NCBI RefSeq assembly: GCF_033971905.1
Contig: NZ_JALBUT010000006.1
Location: 62,001 to 126,000 of the forward strand
Length of the DNA stretch: 64,000 nucleotides
Reading direction: 5' to 3'
Origin: Intestinicryptomonas porci
GTDB lineage: Bacteria > Verrucomicrobiota > Verrucomicrobiia > Opitutales > Intestinicryptomonadaceae
Shown here: piece after piece, positions 8,821 through 17,690 of the stretch
Layout of the letters: the number at the start of each line of letters is the position of its first letter
Numbering within the stretch: the first letter of the stretch is position 1
Translations under genes and position numbers: made by a program
The notes under the pieces: model-generated
What the model saw: only the letters and a program-made list of their open reading frames with translations
Told to the model about the DNA's origin: nothing
The model's database searches: none

Positions 8821-10299
8821 CTATTCCACAGGTTCTTCAAACGGACTCGCAGGCAAGTCCGCGCTGTTATACAAGTTTACGTCGGGATCGGGCGCCCACG
8901 CGTAGCGGACTTTTTTCACGCTTGAAACTTCGGAAGGAAGTGTAATTTTAACGGAATTTTTTGAAGCGATTTTGGCTTCCGCGTTGTAAAATTTCCCGTC
9001 TTCTCCGGCGACTTCAAAACAGCGCACGCCTTGCCCGTCGGAAATTTTCAAACCCTTTCCGACATTCTTAAACACCACACTCACAAAATCGCCTTTTTGC
9101 GAAAGCTTTAAAGGCATGGGCGAACGGGATATTATTTTTTTGCCGTAAACGTCCGCAAGAGCCATAATTGCCAAGCGATGGGCGGGCTTGGTTTTGTCTC
9201 TCGGGTGCAACTCGGTTTCGCCGCCGTCAATGATTATCGCAACCCCGCTCTTTTCAACCATGTCGCCAAGCTTGCGCTGCACGTTGCGAAGCGGCGCCCA
9301 ACCCTTGTCGGTGGAATCGGGAAGCTGAACCGTAAAGATGTAAAGATTTTCATTTTCAAAGAACTTTCTCATCATCTTTGCGTATTCGGGGAATAGATTT
9401 ATATAGTTGTCGTGCGTGCCATTGTTCATTTCGCCTTGATACCAAATCTCGCCACGCATTGAAAGCGGCATAAGGGGCGCAACCATCGCATTGTGGCACC
9501 AAGAAATCACGCCGCAACGGTTGTCGGGCTTGTTTCTCTTTGCCTTTTCTTCCGCAGGCAAGGCTTCCCACTTTGCGATGTCCCGCGCCTGCCATTCGTC
9601 AAAGAGCTTTTCCATGCGTTCGACATACGCCGTTTCGCCCGCAGCCGCAGCCGCTTCGCGCGTCATCCATGATTCAAGCCTTGAACCGCCAACCGCCGCG
9701 CTGATGTAGCCGATAGGGACGTTAAGATTTTCAAATAGCTCCACCGCAAACTTCGAGCCGACCGCAGACGCCCTGCTGAACTGTTTGCGGTTTTCGGGTG
9801 TTACGGGCAACCATTTTTGTGCGTCTTTCAAATCATGCGCGCCCCTCGGAGTTGCAGAAGTGGCTTTCGGTATGAAATAGTAGCGGATTAGCGGCAGGTT
9901 TGAATTTTTGTCCAAAAACTCCTTTGCGTCATTCATCGAAGTTATGTTGACGTCCATATTGCTCTGCCCCAAGCAAACCCATACTTCGCCAACCAGCACG
10001 TCCTTAAAAACCAGTTTGTTTTTTCCTTCAACAACAAGCTCCTGACCCTCTTTGACGTACTTTTTTGGGGCGGGCAAATCGACCCTCCACTTGCCGTCGG
10101 CACCCGCAACCGCAGAGCCTTTCAAATTCATAAATTTTACATTTATCTTTTCGCCCGCATCTGCCGAACCCCAAATTCTTATAGGCATGTTCACCTGCAA
10201 GACCATATGGTCTGAAAATATGTCCGCGCACCTGACGTCGGCAAAAGTTGTAATTGCGGAGATTGCCCCCAAAATCATTGCAATTATTTTTAATTTCAT
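8821..10299 (-). CDS. Sialate O-acetylesterase-like carbohydrate esterase (SGNH/SASA)
   Basis: A 492-residue secreted protein. A signal peptide covers about residues 1-20 (MKLKIIAMILGAISAITTFA). A beta-sandwich N-terminal region (DHMVLQ, PIRIWGSADAGE) precedes the SGNH core with nucleophile Ser113 in CLGQSNMDVN. The second family signature is EIWYQGEMNNGTHDNY. This family removes O-acetyl groups from sialic acids or plant/host glycans. Its place upstream of a sugar oxidoreductase cluster fits glycan foraging. The exact substrate is unknown. Confidence 0.88.
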   Translation of the reverse strand: MKLKIIAMILGAISAITTFADVRCADIFSDHMVLQVNMPIRIWGSADAGEKINVKFMNLKGSAVAGADGKWRVDLPAPKKYVKEGQELVVEGKNKLVFKDVLVGEVWVCLGQSNMDVNITSMNDAKEFLDKNSNLPLIRYYFIPKATSATPRGAHDLKDAQKWLPVTPENRKQFSRASAVGSKFAVELFENLNVPIGYISAAVGGSRLESWMTREAAAAAGETAYVERMEKLFDEWQARDIAKWEALPAEEKAKRNKPDNRCGVISWCHNAMVAPLMPLSMRGEIWYQGEMNNGTHDNYINLFPEYAKMMRKFFENENLYIFTVQLPDSTDKGWAPLRNVQRKLGDMVEKSGVAIIIDGGETELHPRDKTKPAHRLAIMALADVYGKKIISRSPMPLKLSQKGDFVSVVFKNVGKGLKISDGQGVRCFEVAGEDGKFYNAEAKIASKNSVKITLPSEVSSVKKVRYAWAPDPDVNLYNSADLPASPFEEPVE

Positions 10300-10363
10300 A
10301 ATAAAAAATTATTTACGCAAAACAACTTCCATTCAATCAAAAAAAAATAAAATACGCATAAAA

Positions 10364-10396
10364 AAGCGGCGTCCAAGAAAATCCTAAACGCCGCTT
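10364..10396 (-). terminator. Terminator after the discoidin-like gene
   Basis: Hairpin AAGCGGCGT (10364-10372) with ACGCCGCTT (10388-10396). On the minus strand the stem is followed by a run of T. Confidence 0.8.
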
Positions 10397-10416
10397 CAAA
10401 ATAAACTCAATTCGGA

Positions 10417-11064
10417 TTATTTGCCGAAAACTTCAACTTCGATGTAGGTGTTGGTTTCGTCAGTGCTGCTGCCGTCTGAATAGAGGCGGACATAGCGAGC
10501 CTTCTTCGCGCCCTTCAAGTCGATGAGTTTGCCTTCGTTTGTTTCAATCCAAGCCTTGTCGGAACCCTTGCCCATCTTTGCGGAGTTGTCGTGGTCGTTG
10601 TTGTAAACTGTTACAACGTCCTTCTTGAATTCGGCATCGTTTGAAATTTGGATTACAACGTCATTGTAAGCCCTCTTCTGGGAATGGAAGTGCCAAACCG
10701 CGATGGCATAGATTTCCGATTCCTTGCCAAGGTCAATCTGAACCCACTGCAAACCGCCGGAAATGGAAACGACAGAACCCATTGAACCGCCCTTGTCGCC
10801 GTCGGTAATGAATTCAAGCTCGCCCGAGAGGGGGAAGTCGTCGGAAGCTGTCACCGCTTTTTTAAGCGCGATGTTCTTAACGCCGTCCGGAACCATAACC
10901 GTCGGATTCGGTTCTTCAACGGGATTTTGCCCCGCGAGTTTTACGGGAACGGGAGTGCCTTCCAACTGAGAGGGAGGAACATCGAGTTTAAGAGGCTTCA
11001 TTTCAGCGAAACTTTGTGCAAAAGCAAACGCCAAGATACCAAGAATAATAGATGTTTTTTTCAT
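10417..11064 (-). CDS. Secreted protein with discoidin (F5/8 type C)-like domain
   Basis: A 215-residue protein with a signal peptide (MKKTSIILGILAFAFAQSFA). After a Pro-rich linker, residues about 60-215 form a single galactose-binding-like fold: NIALKKAVTASDD, GLQWVQIDLGKESEIYAIAVWHFH and ARYVRLYSDGSS are typical of discoidin/F5-8C domains, which bind carbohydrates. No catalytic domain is attached. It lies 54 nt downstream of the Gfo/Idh/MocA gene on the same strand and is preceded by an AAAGGA ribosome-binding site, so it may belong to the sugar cluster. Confidence 0.75.
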   Translation of the reverse strand: MKKTSIILGILAFAFAQSFAEMKPLKLDVPPSQLEGTPVPVKLAGQNPVEEPNPTVMVPDGVKNIALKKAVTASDDFPLSGELEFITDGDKGGSMGSVVSISGGLQWVQIDLGKESEIYAIAVWHFHSQKRAYNDVVIQISNDAEFKKDVVTVYNNDHDNSAKMGKGSDKAWIETNEGKLIDLKGAKKARYVRLYSDGSSTDETNTYIEVEVFGK

Positions 11065-11118
11065 GATAAAAATCCTTTCTTTTATGTTAACGGAAATTCG
11101 AGTCCGACTTTAAGGCGG

Positions 11119-12474
11119 TTAAGCCTTAAAATCTTCGTCTGTAAATTCCAGCATTTTCTTTGCGGCAACCGCTTCGTTTACCTTGTAAACTGCGGCTTCC
11201 GCTTCAAACGCATGCTCGCCGTCGCAATTCAGTTTTTCCTGACCGCGAATAGCGTTGAAGAAGTTTTCCAAGTGCGGCTGGTGGATGAATTTGCCCTTGA
11301 AGTCAACTTCAAAGCCGTATTCTTCCGGCGGCTTGGATTCGCGTACGTCTTCCGTCTTGACTTCGACTGCCGCCTTCTTGACGAGCAATCCGTCTGCAAC
11401 GTACTTCTCCCACTTTGCGTCGAGTTCTGGGCGACCGCGTTCCTTGAAGATTTTTGTGAGCGCAGGATTTTCGGACATCTTGATGGAGCCGTCCGTACCG
11501 AAGAACTGTTCAAAGTATCCGCCTACGCTCGTGGTTGTGAGAACCTGATAGAAAGCGCGCGCTGGGAAACCCTGATAAGTCTTTTCAAACTCGTAAATGC
11601 ACATTACGTCGTCATACCAATCCTTCTTGTAGAAGTTGTTGCCGCCGCCTGCCATTACGCTCTTGGGACGTCCGCCGAACATATAGGCGAAGATGTCGAT
11701 TTGGTGCGCGCCGAGGTCGGAGATTGGACCGCCGCCCAAGCCCTTGTACCAACGCCAGTTGCGGAACTTCTGCTTGTTTTCAAAGCCGTACTTTTGCAAA
11801 GTTTCGTCAGAAATTGCGAATGCCTTGCCTTCGGGGACAGTCAAGTCCTTAGTTACAGCTCTGTTCCACTGGGCGTTCGCGCCTGTAATCTGACCGCAAA
11901 GGTTCAATTTGCGCAAAAGCACGTCGCGAACATAATGATAGCGCGGGCTTGACTTGCGCTGGTGCCCAATCTGCAAAAGCTTGCCTGTTTCGCGAGCCGC
12001 GCGAACCATTGAGCGTGCACCTTCGACAGTGTTTGACATCATCTTTTCGCAGTAAACGTTTACGCCTGCCTTCAAGAAGTCAACCGTCTGCGGAGCATGC
12101 CAGAAGTCCGGAGTTGCGATGATTACACCGTCCAAGTCCTTTTCATTTGCGATGAGATCTTTGTAGTCTTCGTAAAGGTGGTCTTTAAGATCTGTTTTCT
12201 TGCCTGCCTTTGCAGTCGCGCCCAAGATGCGGCCGCGTGCATAACGGCGACGGCATTCCCAAATGTCGCAAACCGCGCGGAAGCGAATTCCGGGAATTTT
12301 AATAAGGCTGTTCAAAAGAACTTCGCCTTCCGCACCCATGCCGACGAGCGCAATGTTTAATTCTTCGCTTGGTGCGACCTTTTTCTCCTGTGCGCGAGCA
12401 ACGCTCGAAGACATCATAAGACCGCCGCCCGCAAGACCTGCGAGCTTCAAGAAGTCACGTCTGTTATATTCCAT
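11119..12474 (-). CDS. Gfo/Idh/MocA-family oxidoreductase with Tat signal
   Basis: A 451-residue NAD(P)-dependent sugar or inositol dehydrogenase-type protein. Export is indicated by NRRDFLKLAGLAGGG at residues 4-18, a twin-arginine signal, so the cofactor is probably inserted before export. The Rossmann region (LNIALVGMGAEGEVLLNSL) and the family box NVYCEKMMSNTVEGA follow; the usual EKP reads EKM here. GPISDLGAHQIDIFAY corresponds to the conserved catalytic His/Asp region. AAGGGGGA precedes the ATG. The DoxX-like gene lies 18 nt upstream, and together with the TIM-barrel isomerase this suggests sugar oxidation and epimerisation. Confidence 0.9.
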   Translation of the reverse strand: MEYNRRDFLKLAGLAGGGLMMSSSVARAQEKKVAPSEELNIALVGMGAEGEVLLNSLIKIPGIRFRAVCDIWECRRRYARGRILGATAKAGKKTDLKDHLYEDYKDLIANEKDLDGVIIATPDFWHAPQTVDFLKAGVNVYCEKMMSNTVEGARSMVRAARETGKLLQIGHQRKSSPRYHYVRDVLLRKLNLCGQITGANAQWNRAVTKDLTVPEGKAFAISDETLQKYGFENKQKFRNWRWYKGLGGGPISDLGAHQIDIFAYMFGGRPKSVMAGGGNNFYKKDWYDDVMCIYEFEKTYQGFPARAFYQVLTTTSVGGYFEQFFGTDGSIKMSENPALTKIFKERGRPELDAKWEKYVADGLLVKKAAVEVKTEDVRESKPPEEYGFEVDFKGKFIHQPHLENFFNAIRGQEKLNCDGEHAFEAEAAVYKVNEAVAAKKMLEFTDEDFKA

Positions 12475-12492
12475 ATTTTATCCCCCTTTTTG

Positions 12493-13071
12493 TTATTTGT
12501 TGCACTTGCAGCAAGGAAGCTTGCCGCAGGGCAAAAGTTCAAACTTGTTGTGCTTTGCAAGAAGCAGAGCCGCAACAATCATAATCATGTGGACGCCCAA
12601 ATATGCGATGCCCGCCGCGGAAGCGTCGCGCAAAGTGGGTTCCAAGATGATGAATCCGTATGTCAAAGAAATGTAAAGCAAGCCCATCAAGAAAAGAGTT
12701 ACTCGTGTGCAGACGCCAAGCAAGAGAGCAACGCCGAGAGCTATTAGCGCATAGCCCAAAACATAGGCGTAAGGCTCTACCATAAATGACGGCATAAGAG
12801 GGCTTGCAGTAAAGCCTTCAATGCTCATAGGGCCTTTTGCCGGCAAGCCGTGATAAAACTGGAAGCCCAAAGTTTGAGCCTTGTCAAAAGCTTCCGCGCC
12901 CATTGCCTGCAATGTTTCAGCATCAAGGTCGGCATATTCCGCCTTGACCGTCTGTCCTTCGCCCTGGAATTTTACCAACCCCGTACCGATTGCCCTGGCA
13001 GCGAGCCAAAAACGCAAAAGCCAGAACGCCATTGTATGTGTGAATGATGATTTACAATTTTCTTCTTGCAT
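12493..13071 (-). CDS. DoxX-like membrane protein with Cys-rich tail
   Basis: A 192-residue protein with about four membrane helices. The N-terminus (FWLLRFWLAARAIGTGLVKF) and the later segments (YALIALGVALLLGVCTRVTLFLMGLLYISLTYGF, then HMIMIVAALLLA) resemble the DoxX/SURF4-like four-helix family seen beside sugar oxidoreductases. The C-terminus ends in CGKLPCCKCNK, four cysteines that could bind metal or form disulfides. It is co-directional with and 18 nt upstream of the oxidoreductase gene. Its biochemical role is unknown. Confidence 0.7.
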   Translation of the reverse strand: MQEENCKSSFTHTMAFWLLRFWLAARAIGTGLVKFQGEGQTVKAEYADLDAETLQAMGAEAFDKAQTLGFQFYHGLPAKGPMSIEGFTASPLMPSFMVEPYAYVLGYALIALGVALLLGVCTRVTLFLMGLLYISLTYGFIILEPTLRDASAAGIAYLGVHMIMIVAALLLAKHNKFELLPCGKLPCCKCNK

Positions 13072-13230
13072 AATATTTTCTTTAAGATTTGTGATTTATA
13101 TTCTTTTTAAATTTTTTTATTTTTCAAGCAAAAAATGCCCGGTTTGCGGACGCCCAAAAACATTCAAATATACGCACGAACAAGGCATGCTGTTAAATAT
13201 GTTTTTATTAGAATGTTGCAAAAAAAACAT

Positions 13231-13300
13231 AAAATCCCGAAATTTCCGCGCCCATCCAAAAAAACAATCGGACTTTACGCGGATTTTCGGGATTTTTTTA
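13231..13300 (-). terminator. Terminator after the TIM-barrel isomerase gene
   Basis: An 18-bp imperfect stem: 13232-13250 (AAATCCCGAAATTTCCGCG) pairs with 13279-13296. The minus-strand transcript then runs into T-rich sequence. The loop is about 28 nt. It would separate the isomerase transcript from the DoxX/oxidoreductase unit. Confidence 0.65.
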
Positions 13301-13305
13301 AACAA

Positions 13306-14346
13306 TTACTGATTTGACTTGTCGAACGCGGAGTCAAAAACGACGTCTGAAGTCGGGAAATCTATCTTACGAGTAAATGCGCAAGCTTCCGTGCCGCCGT
13401 GAACCCTGTCCATTCTTCCATCTTCCCATTCAACAGAAAGCGGACCCTTGTACTTGATGTCGTTTAGAGCGACTATGATTTCCTCAAAGTTTACATCGCC
13501 ATGTCCGGGAGAGCGGAAGTCCCAATAGCGGCGCGGATCGGTAAATTCGGTATGTCCGCCGAATACGCCCGCTTCGCCGTTGCCGTGCCCCCACCATGCG
13601 TCCTTGACATGGACATGGTAAATGCGGTCGGCGAACTTGCGGATGAACTTAACGTAGTCAACGCCCTGATAGCCGAAGTGGCTCGGGTCGTAGTTAAAGC
13701 CGAAACGCTTATGCCCCTTGATTGCAGAGAGCGCTCTTTCGGCAGAAGCAATGTCAAACGCAATTTCAGTCGGGTGGACTTCCAACGCGAAGTTTACGCC
13801 AACCTTGTCAAATTCGTCCAAAATCGGAGTCCAGCGCGCGGCGAAATCCTTGTAGCCTTCCTCTATTGCCGACGGCGGAACCGGCGGGAAAGAGTAAAGC
13901 CACTGCCAGATTGAAGAGCCTGTAAAGCCGTTGACGGTCGGCTCAATCGGAGATTTCGCCATTGAAGCGGGACGCAGTTTCATGAAGTTTGCGCAAGCTT
14001 TTGCTGTTTTCACCATCTGCTCAGCCGCGCGCCTGCGCACGCCTTCGGGCTCGCCGTCGCCCCAAACTTCGGCAGACAAAATGCCTTTGTGGCGGACGTC
14101 GATGTTGTCGCAAACGCACTGCCCCATCAAGTGGTTTGAAATTGCAAAGCAGTTCAAGCCGTTCTTTTCCAAAATCGCCCAACGACCTTTCAAATACTCC
14201 TCGTCGTCAAACTTATCGACGTCAAAGTGGTCGCCCCAGCAGGCGATTTCAACGCCGTCGTAGCCCATCGACTTAATCATCGGCGCAAGTTTTTCAAACG
14301 GAATGTCCGCCCATTGCCCTGTGAAGATTGTTACAGGTCTTCCCAT
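13306..14346 (-). CDS. Sugar phosphate isomerase/epimerase-type TIM barrel
   Basis: A 346-residue member of the AP-endonuclease-2 / xylose-isomerase-like superfamily, whose members isomerise or epimerise sugars with a divalent metal. Metal-ligand-type motifs are visible: NFALEVHPTEIAFD, FGFNYDPSHFGYQG, IYHVHVKDAWWG and GPLSVEWED. The start is set at the ATG at 14346 (MGRPVTIF) because AAAAGGAA lies 6 nt upstream; an in-frame extension to 14433 has no such site. It sits at the head of the minus-strand sugar cluster. The substrate is unknown. Confidence 0.87.
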   Translation of the reverse strand: MGRPVTIFTGQWADIPFEKLAPMIKSMGYDGVEIACWGDHFDVDKFDDEEYLKGRWAILEKNGLNCFAISNHLMGQCVCDNIDVRHKGILSAEVWGDGEPEGVRRRAAEQMVKTAKACANFMKLRPASMAKSPIEPTVNGFTGSSIWQWLYSFPPVPPSAIEEGYKDFAARWTPILDEFDKVGVNFALEVHPTEIAFDIASAERALSAIKGHKRFGFNYDPSHFGYQGVDYVKFIRKFADRIYHVHVKDAWWGHGNGEAGVFGGHTEFTDPRRYWDFRSPGHGDVNFEEIIVALNDIKYKGPLSVEWEDGRMDRVHGGTEACAFTRKIDFPTSDVVFDSAFDKSNQ

Positions 14347-14543
14347 ATAATTTCCTTTTTTTAAGTTTAATTTTACAAAAAATTCCGCCGTTTCGCGGCA
14401 AAGCACAAGCAAAAGCCGAAATAAACGGGTCAAATAACAAATTTAACAAAATACGAAAACCAACAGCCTGTCAATAAAAAACAAGCTTTTTTAAACGGCG
14501 AAAACCGCGCAACACCAAGCCTCCGTTTTATTTTTATAAAATC

Positions 14544-14571
14544 TTGACAGGATTTTTTCCCTGTATAAAGT
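14544..14571 (+). promoter_or_regulatory. Promoter of the methylmalonyl-CoA operon
   Basis: TTGACA (14544-14549), a 16-nt spacer and TAAAGT (14566-14571). A small palindrome, ACAGG with CCTGT, overlaps the -35 box and spacer and might be an operator. Confidence 0.5.
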
Positions 14572-14628
14572 TAATTGAATTATTTTCTGCATATTTTTAA
14601 AAAGCAAAGAAACAAGAAAAGGAAAATT

Positions 14629-15060
14629 ATGTTAAAGAAAATCGACCATCTGGGCATAGCGGTAAAATCAATAGAAGAGGCTCTGCCTTATTACGAAAAA
14701 ATATTGGGGCTCAAATGCGAAGGCGTTGAAGAAGTACCTAGCCAAAAGGTGAAAACGGCTTTCTTTACTATTGGCGGCGTGCATTTGGAACTCTTGGAGC
14801 CGACTTCCGAAGACAGCCCCATTGCAAAATTTCTCGAAAAAAATCCGCGCGGAGGAATCCACCACCTGGCATTCTTTACCGACTCCGTTCCCGAAGAGCT
14901 TGAACGCGTCAAGGCGGAAGGCGCACAGCTCATAGACCAGACTCCGCGCCCGGGCGCACACCACAAGGAAATCGCATTCCTGCACCCGAAATCCACGGCG
15001 GGCATTCTCACTGAATTCTGCCAAGACGCAAAAGGCGGATGCGGTTGCGGTTGCAAATAA
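14629..15060 (+). CDS. mce: Methylmalonyl-CoA epimerase
   Basis: Interconverts (S)- and (R)-methylmalonyl-CoA, linking the mutase to the decarboxylase. It has 143 residues, in the normal size range, and a vicinal-oxygen-chelate fold. Metal-ligand motifs are visible: His7 in KIDHLGIAV, RGGIHHLAFF, and the terminal Glu in GILTEFC. The start is the ATG at 14629 with AAAAGGAAA upstream; an in-frame TTG/ATT-type extension to 14575 is not supported. The tail GGCGCGCK holds three cysteines and is unusual. First gene of the decarboxylase operon. Confidence 0.94.
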   Translation: MLKKIDHLGIAVKSIEEALPYYEKILGLKCEGVEEVPSQKVKTAFFTIGGVHLELLEPTSEDSPIAKFLEKNPRGGIHHLAFFTDSVPEELERVKAEGAQLIDQTPRPGAHHKEIAFLHPKSTAGILTEFCQDAKGGCGCGCK

Positions 15061-15112
15061 TTGACAAATTTGCAAACTTTCTTAAATTCCAACTCTTTTT
15101 TAAGGAATACAA

Positions 15113-16666
15113 ATGGCAATATCACAAAAATTATTGGACGACCTGAAAGCAAGGCGCAAGAAAATCATCGCATCAGGAGGCGATGCAAAGCTTGAAAAAC
15201 GCCATGCAAAAGGCTTGATGTCGGCGCGCGAACGCTTGGAAGCACTCTTCGACGAAGGCTCTTTCCAAGAGTTCGGGATGCATGTGACGCAAAATTACAA
15301 CCTCTTTGACGGCTTGGGCAAAAGCTGCCCCGCCGACGGCTTGGTAAGCGGCATAGGTCTTGTTAATGGCAGACCCGTTGCGGCGTTTGCGCAAGACTTC
15401 ATGGTAAGCGGCGGCTCTCTCGGCTCCGCCCACGCGGAAAAAATCTGCAAGCTCATGAAATTCGCGTCCGAAAACGGCATGCCCGTAATCGGAATAAACG
15501 ACTCCGGCGGCGCGAGAATTCAAGAAGGCGTCGAAGCTTTGGGCGGATACGGAAAAATTTTCTGGCAAAACGTAAACCTTTCGGGCGTCGTTCCGCAAAT
15601 TGCGATAATCGCGGGTCCATGCGCGGGCGGCGCGGCTTACAGCCCCGCTTTGATGGACTTCATCATCATGACAAAGTCCAACTCAAACCTCTTCATCTGC
15701 GGTCCTCAGGTTATTGCGGCGGCAACGGGCGAAAAGGCAGACCCCGAATCGTTCGCCTCTGCGGCGGCGCACGCAACAATTTCGGGCAATATCCATCTTG
15801 TAGCGGAAGACGACAAGCACGCAATCGAGCTTTCCGAAAAGCTGCTTTCCTACCTTCCTTCAAACAATATGCAGGAAGCTCCGCACGACTTGTCGATGCC
15901 CGTTGAAAAAATCTACGACGAAACTTTAAACGAAATCGTCCCCGAATCTTCAAAAATCGCCCTCGACGTTTACAAGGTGATTGAACGCATCGTTGACGCG
16001 GATTCATTCTTTGAAATCCAGAACATGTGGGCAAAGAACATGGTGACGGGATTTGCGAAAATCCAAGGCGTCGTTATCGGCATTATCGCAAACCAGCCGA
16101 CATTCAAGGCGGGATGCCTCGACATCAACGCAGCTGACAAGGCGGCGCGCTTCATCCGCACCTGCAACGCTTTCAATGTTCCGATTTTGAACTTGGTTGA
16201 CGTTCCGGGATTTATGCCGGGCTTGGCGCAGGAACAGGGCGGCATAATAAGGCACGGCGCAAAAATGCTCTTTGCCTACGCTTCGGCGACAGTCCCGAAA
16301 ATCACGCTCATAATGCGCAAGGCTTACGGTGGCGCGTACATCGGAATGTGCAACACCGAAATGGGCGCAGACATGGTATTTGCATGGCCGACAGCAGAAA
16401 TCGCCGTCATGGGCGCGGAAGGAGCTTGCAAGGTTCTTTACAAGAAGGAAATTGCAGAAGCCGCCGACCCGAAGGCAAAGGAAGCAGAGCTTCGCGAAGA
16501 CTACAGGGAAAAGTTCGCAAGCCCCTACCAGGCGGCAACCAAGGGCATGATTACAGACGTAATAGAACCTGCCGAAACCCGCGGCGTATTGGCACAGGCA
16601 TTCCGCGCAACGCTTTCAAAACGCCAGACGCGCCTGCCCAAGAAGCACGGCAACATTCCGCTGTAA
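15113..16666 (+). CDS. mmdA: Methylmalonyl-CoA decarboxylase/carboxyltransferase alpha subunit
   Basis: A 517-residue biotin-dependent carboxyltransferase that moves CO2 from methylmalonyl-CoA to carrier-bound biotin. It has the two crotonase-like halves of the propionyl-CoA carboxylase beta family: GMPVIGINDSGGARIQEGVEALGGYG and GPCAGGAAYSPALMDF in the first, and VPGFMPGLAQEQGGIIRHGAKMLFAYA and ITLIMRKAYGGAYIGM in the second. The gene order (epimerase, alpha, gamma, biotin carrier, beta) points to a Na+-pumping decarboxylase rather than an ATP-dependent carboxylase. No biotin carboxylase gene is nearby. Confidence 0.95.
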   Translation: MAISQKLLDDLKARRKKIIASGGDAKLEKRHAKGLMSARERLEALFDEGSFQEFGMHVTQNYNLFDGLGKSCPADGLVSGIGLVNGRPVAAFAQDFMVSGGSLGSAHAEKICKLMKFASENGMPVIGINDSGGARIQEGVEALGGYGKIFWQNVNLSGVVPQIAIIAGPCAGGAAYSPALMDFIIMTKSNSNLFICGPQVIAAATGEKADPESFASAAAHATISGNIHLVAEDDKHAIELSEKLLSYLPSNNMQEAPHDLSMPVEKIYDETLNEIVPESSKIALDVYKVIERIVDADSFFEIQNMWAKNMVTGFAKIQGVVIGIIANQPTFKAGCLDINAADKAARFIRTCNAFNVPILNLVDVPGFMPGLAQEQGGIIRHGAKMLFAYASATVPKITLIMRKAYGGAYIGMCNTEMGADMVFAWPTAEIAVMGAEGACKVLYKKEIAEAADPKAKEAELREDYREKFASPYQAATKGMITDVIEPAETRGVLAQAFRATLSKRQTRLPKKHGNIPL

Positions 16667-16687
16667 GATTTTATAGAAAGACGACAT

Positions 16688-17164
16688 ATGAATACACTGG
16701 CAATAGCACTGTATCCCAATGCCTCTGAAACCGTATCGTTCATGCTGATAGGTTTTATTGTGGTAGTCGGGGTGCTTGCATGTTTGATGCTTGCCACAAC
16801 ACTGATGGGCATGCCCTTTAAAATGGCAGACGAAAAAGCCGCAAAAAAAGCGGCGCAAGCCAAAGAAAAGGCTCGCCTTGAAGCGGAAGAGCAAGCTCGG
16901 CTCGAAAAGGAAAAATCCCGCGAAATTGCGGGCGTCATAAGTTCCGCGGTTTATGCCGCGTTGGACGGAGCACCCCACAGGGTGGTTTCGGTAAAGCCTG
17001 CGGAAGGTTTGACACCCGAACTTTTGGCAGTAATAAGCGCGGCGGCAGCAGTGGCGGCAGGCTCGGAATGCGCCGTCTCCTCAATAAAAAGAGCCGCTCC
17101 CGACTTCAACTGGGCAAGCTCGGGCAGAAACGCAATATTCTCATCAAAATCACCAAAAAGATAA
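16688..17164 (+). CDS. Sodium-pump decarboxylase gamma-type subunit (OadG/MmdD-like)
   Basis: A 158-residue protein with one N-terminal membrane helix (VSFMLIGFIVVVGVLACLMLATTLMG), then a highly charged Ala/Lys/Glu helix likely to form a coiled coil (about 45-82). The C-terminal region resembles OadG (TPELLAVISAAAAVAAGSE, found in many gamma subunits). These subunits tether the carboxyltransferase to the membrane beta subunit. It lies 21 nt after mmdA and 24 nt before the biotin-carrier gene. Confidence 0.85.
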   Translation: MNTLAIALYPNASETVSFMLIGFIVVVGVLACLMLATTLMGMPFKMADEKAAKKAAQAKEKARLEAEEQARLEKEKSREIAGVISSAVYAALDGAPHRVVSVKPAEGLTPELLAVISAAAAVAAGSECAVSSIKRAAPDFNWASSGRNAIFSSKSPKR

Positions 17165-17188
17165 AATTTAAAAAAGAAAGACACACAT

Positions 17189-17584
17189 ATGAAAAAATTA
17201 CGCATCACAATTAACGGCAACGCATACGACGTAGAAGTAGAAGTTCTCGGCGAAGTATCAAAATCATCCGCTTCAGCGGCAGCTCCGGTTGCGGCTGTTT
17301 CCGCTCCTGTTGCGGCTCCAGCTCCCGTTGCGGCACCCAAGCCCGCGGCTCCAAAGGCTGCCCCCGCAGGCGGCAACGCAGTCACAAGCGCGCTCGCGGC
17401 AGTCGTTGTATCTGTTGACGTAAAGCAGGGTCAACAGGTCAAGGAAGGCGACAAGCTCTTGACTTTGGAAGCCATGAAAATGAATACTTTTGTTTTTGCC
17501 CCCAAGGCAGGCACCGTCGGAGAAATCCACGTAAGCGCGGGTCAGAGCGTTGCGGAAGGCGACGTTTTGGTGACATTGGCGTAA
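17189..17584 (+). CDS. mmdC: Biotin carboxyl carrier subunit
   Basis: A 131-residue carrier. An N-terminal region of about 30 residues is followed by a flexible Ala/Pro linker (VAAPAPVAAPKPAAPKAAP) and a biotinyl domain. The biotinylation motif is LEAMKMNT with Lys97 as the acceptor, and the domain ends GQSVAEGDVLVTLA. It shuttles the carboxyl group from the alpha subunit to the beta subunit. A strong hairpin follows before the beta-subunit gene. Confidence 0.95.
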   Translation: MKKLRITINGNAYDVEVEVLGEVSKSSASAAAPVAAVSAPVAAPAPVAAPKPAAPKAAPAGGNAVTSALAAVVVSVDVKQGQQVKEGDKLLTLEAMKMNTFVFAPKAGTVGEIHVSAGQSVAEGDVLVTLA

Positions 17585-17591
17585 GTTTCGC

Positions 17592-17623
17592 TTCCGAAAC
17601 CGCTGAAAGCGGCGGTTTCGGAA
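17592..17623 (+). promoter_or_regulatory. Intercistronic hairpin between biotin-carrier and beta-subunit genes
   Basis: A perfect 12-bp stem (TTCCGAAACCGC at 17592-17603 with its complement at 17612-17623) and an 8-nt loop, not followed by a T run. It is more likely an mRNA-stabilising or partial-attenuation element than a full terminator. Confidence 0.55.
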
Positions 17624-17690
17624 ATCAACGCTTTTTATCGAAAAAAGCAAGACAACAACTTGATGCGCATTGCGTGTCAAAAAAATTTAA

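Noticed and set aside
10927..11952. 341-residue plus-strand reading frame
   Set aside because: It lies opposite the oxidoreductase and discoidin genes, has no family motif, and the minus-strand genes have clear signatures and ribosome-binding sites.
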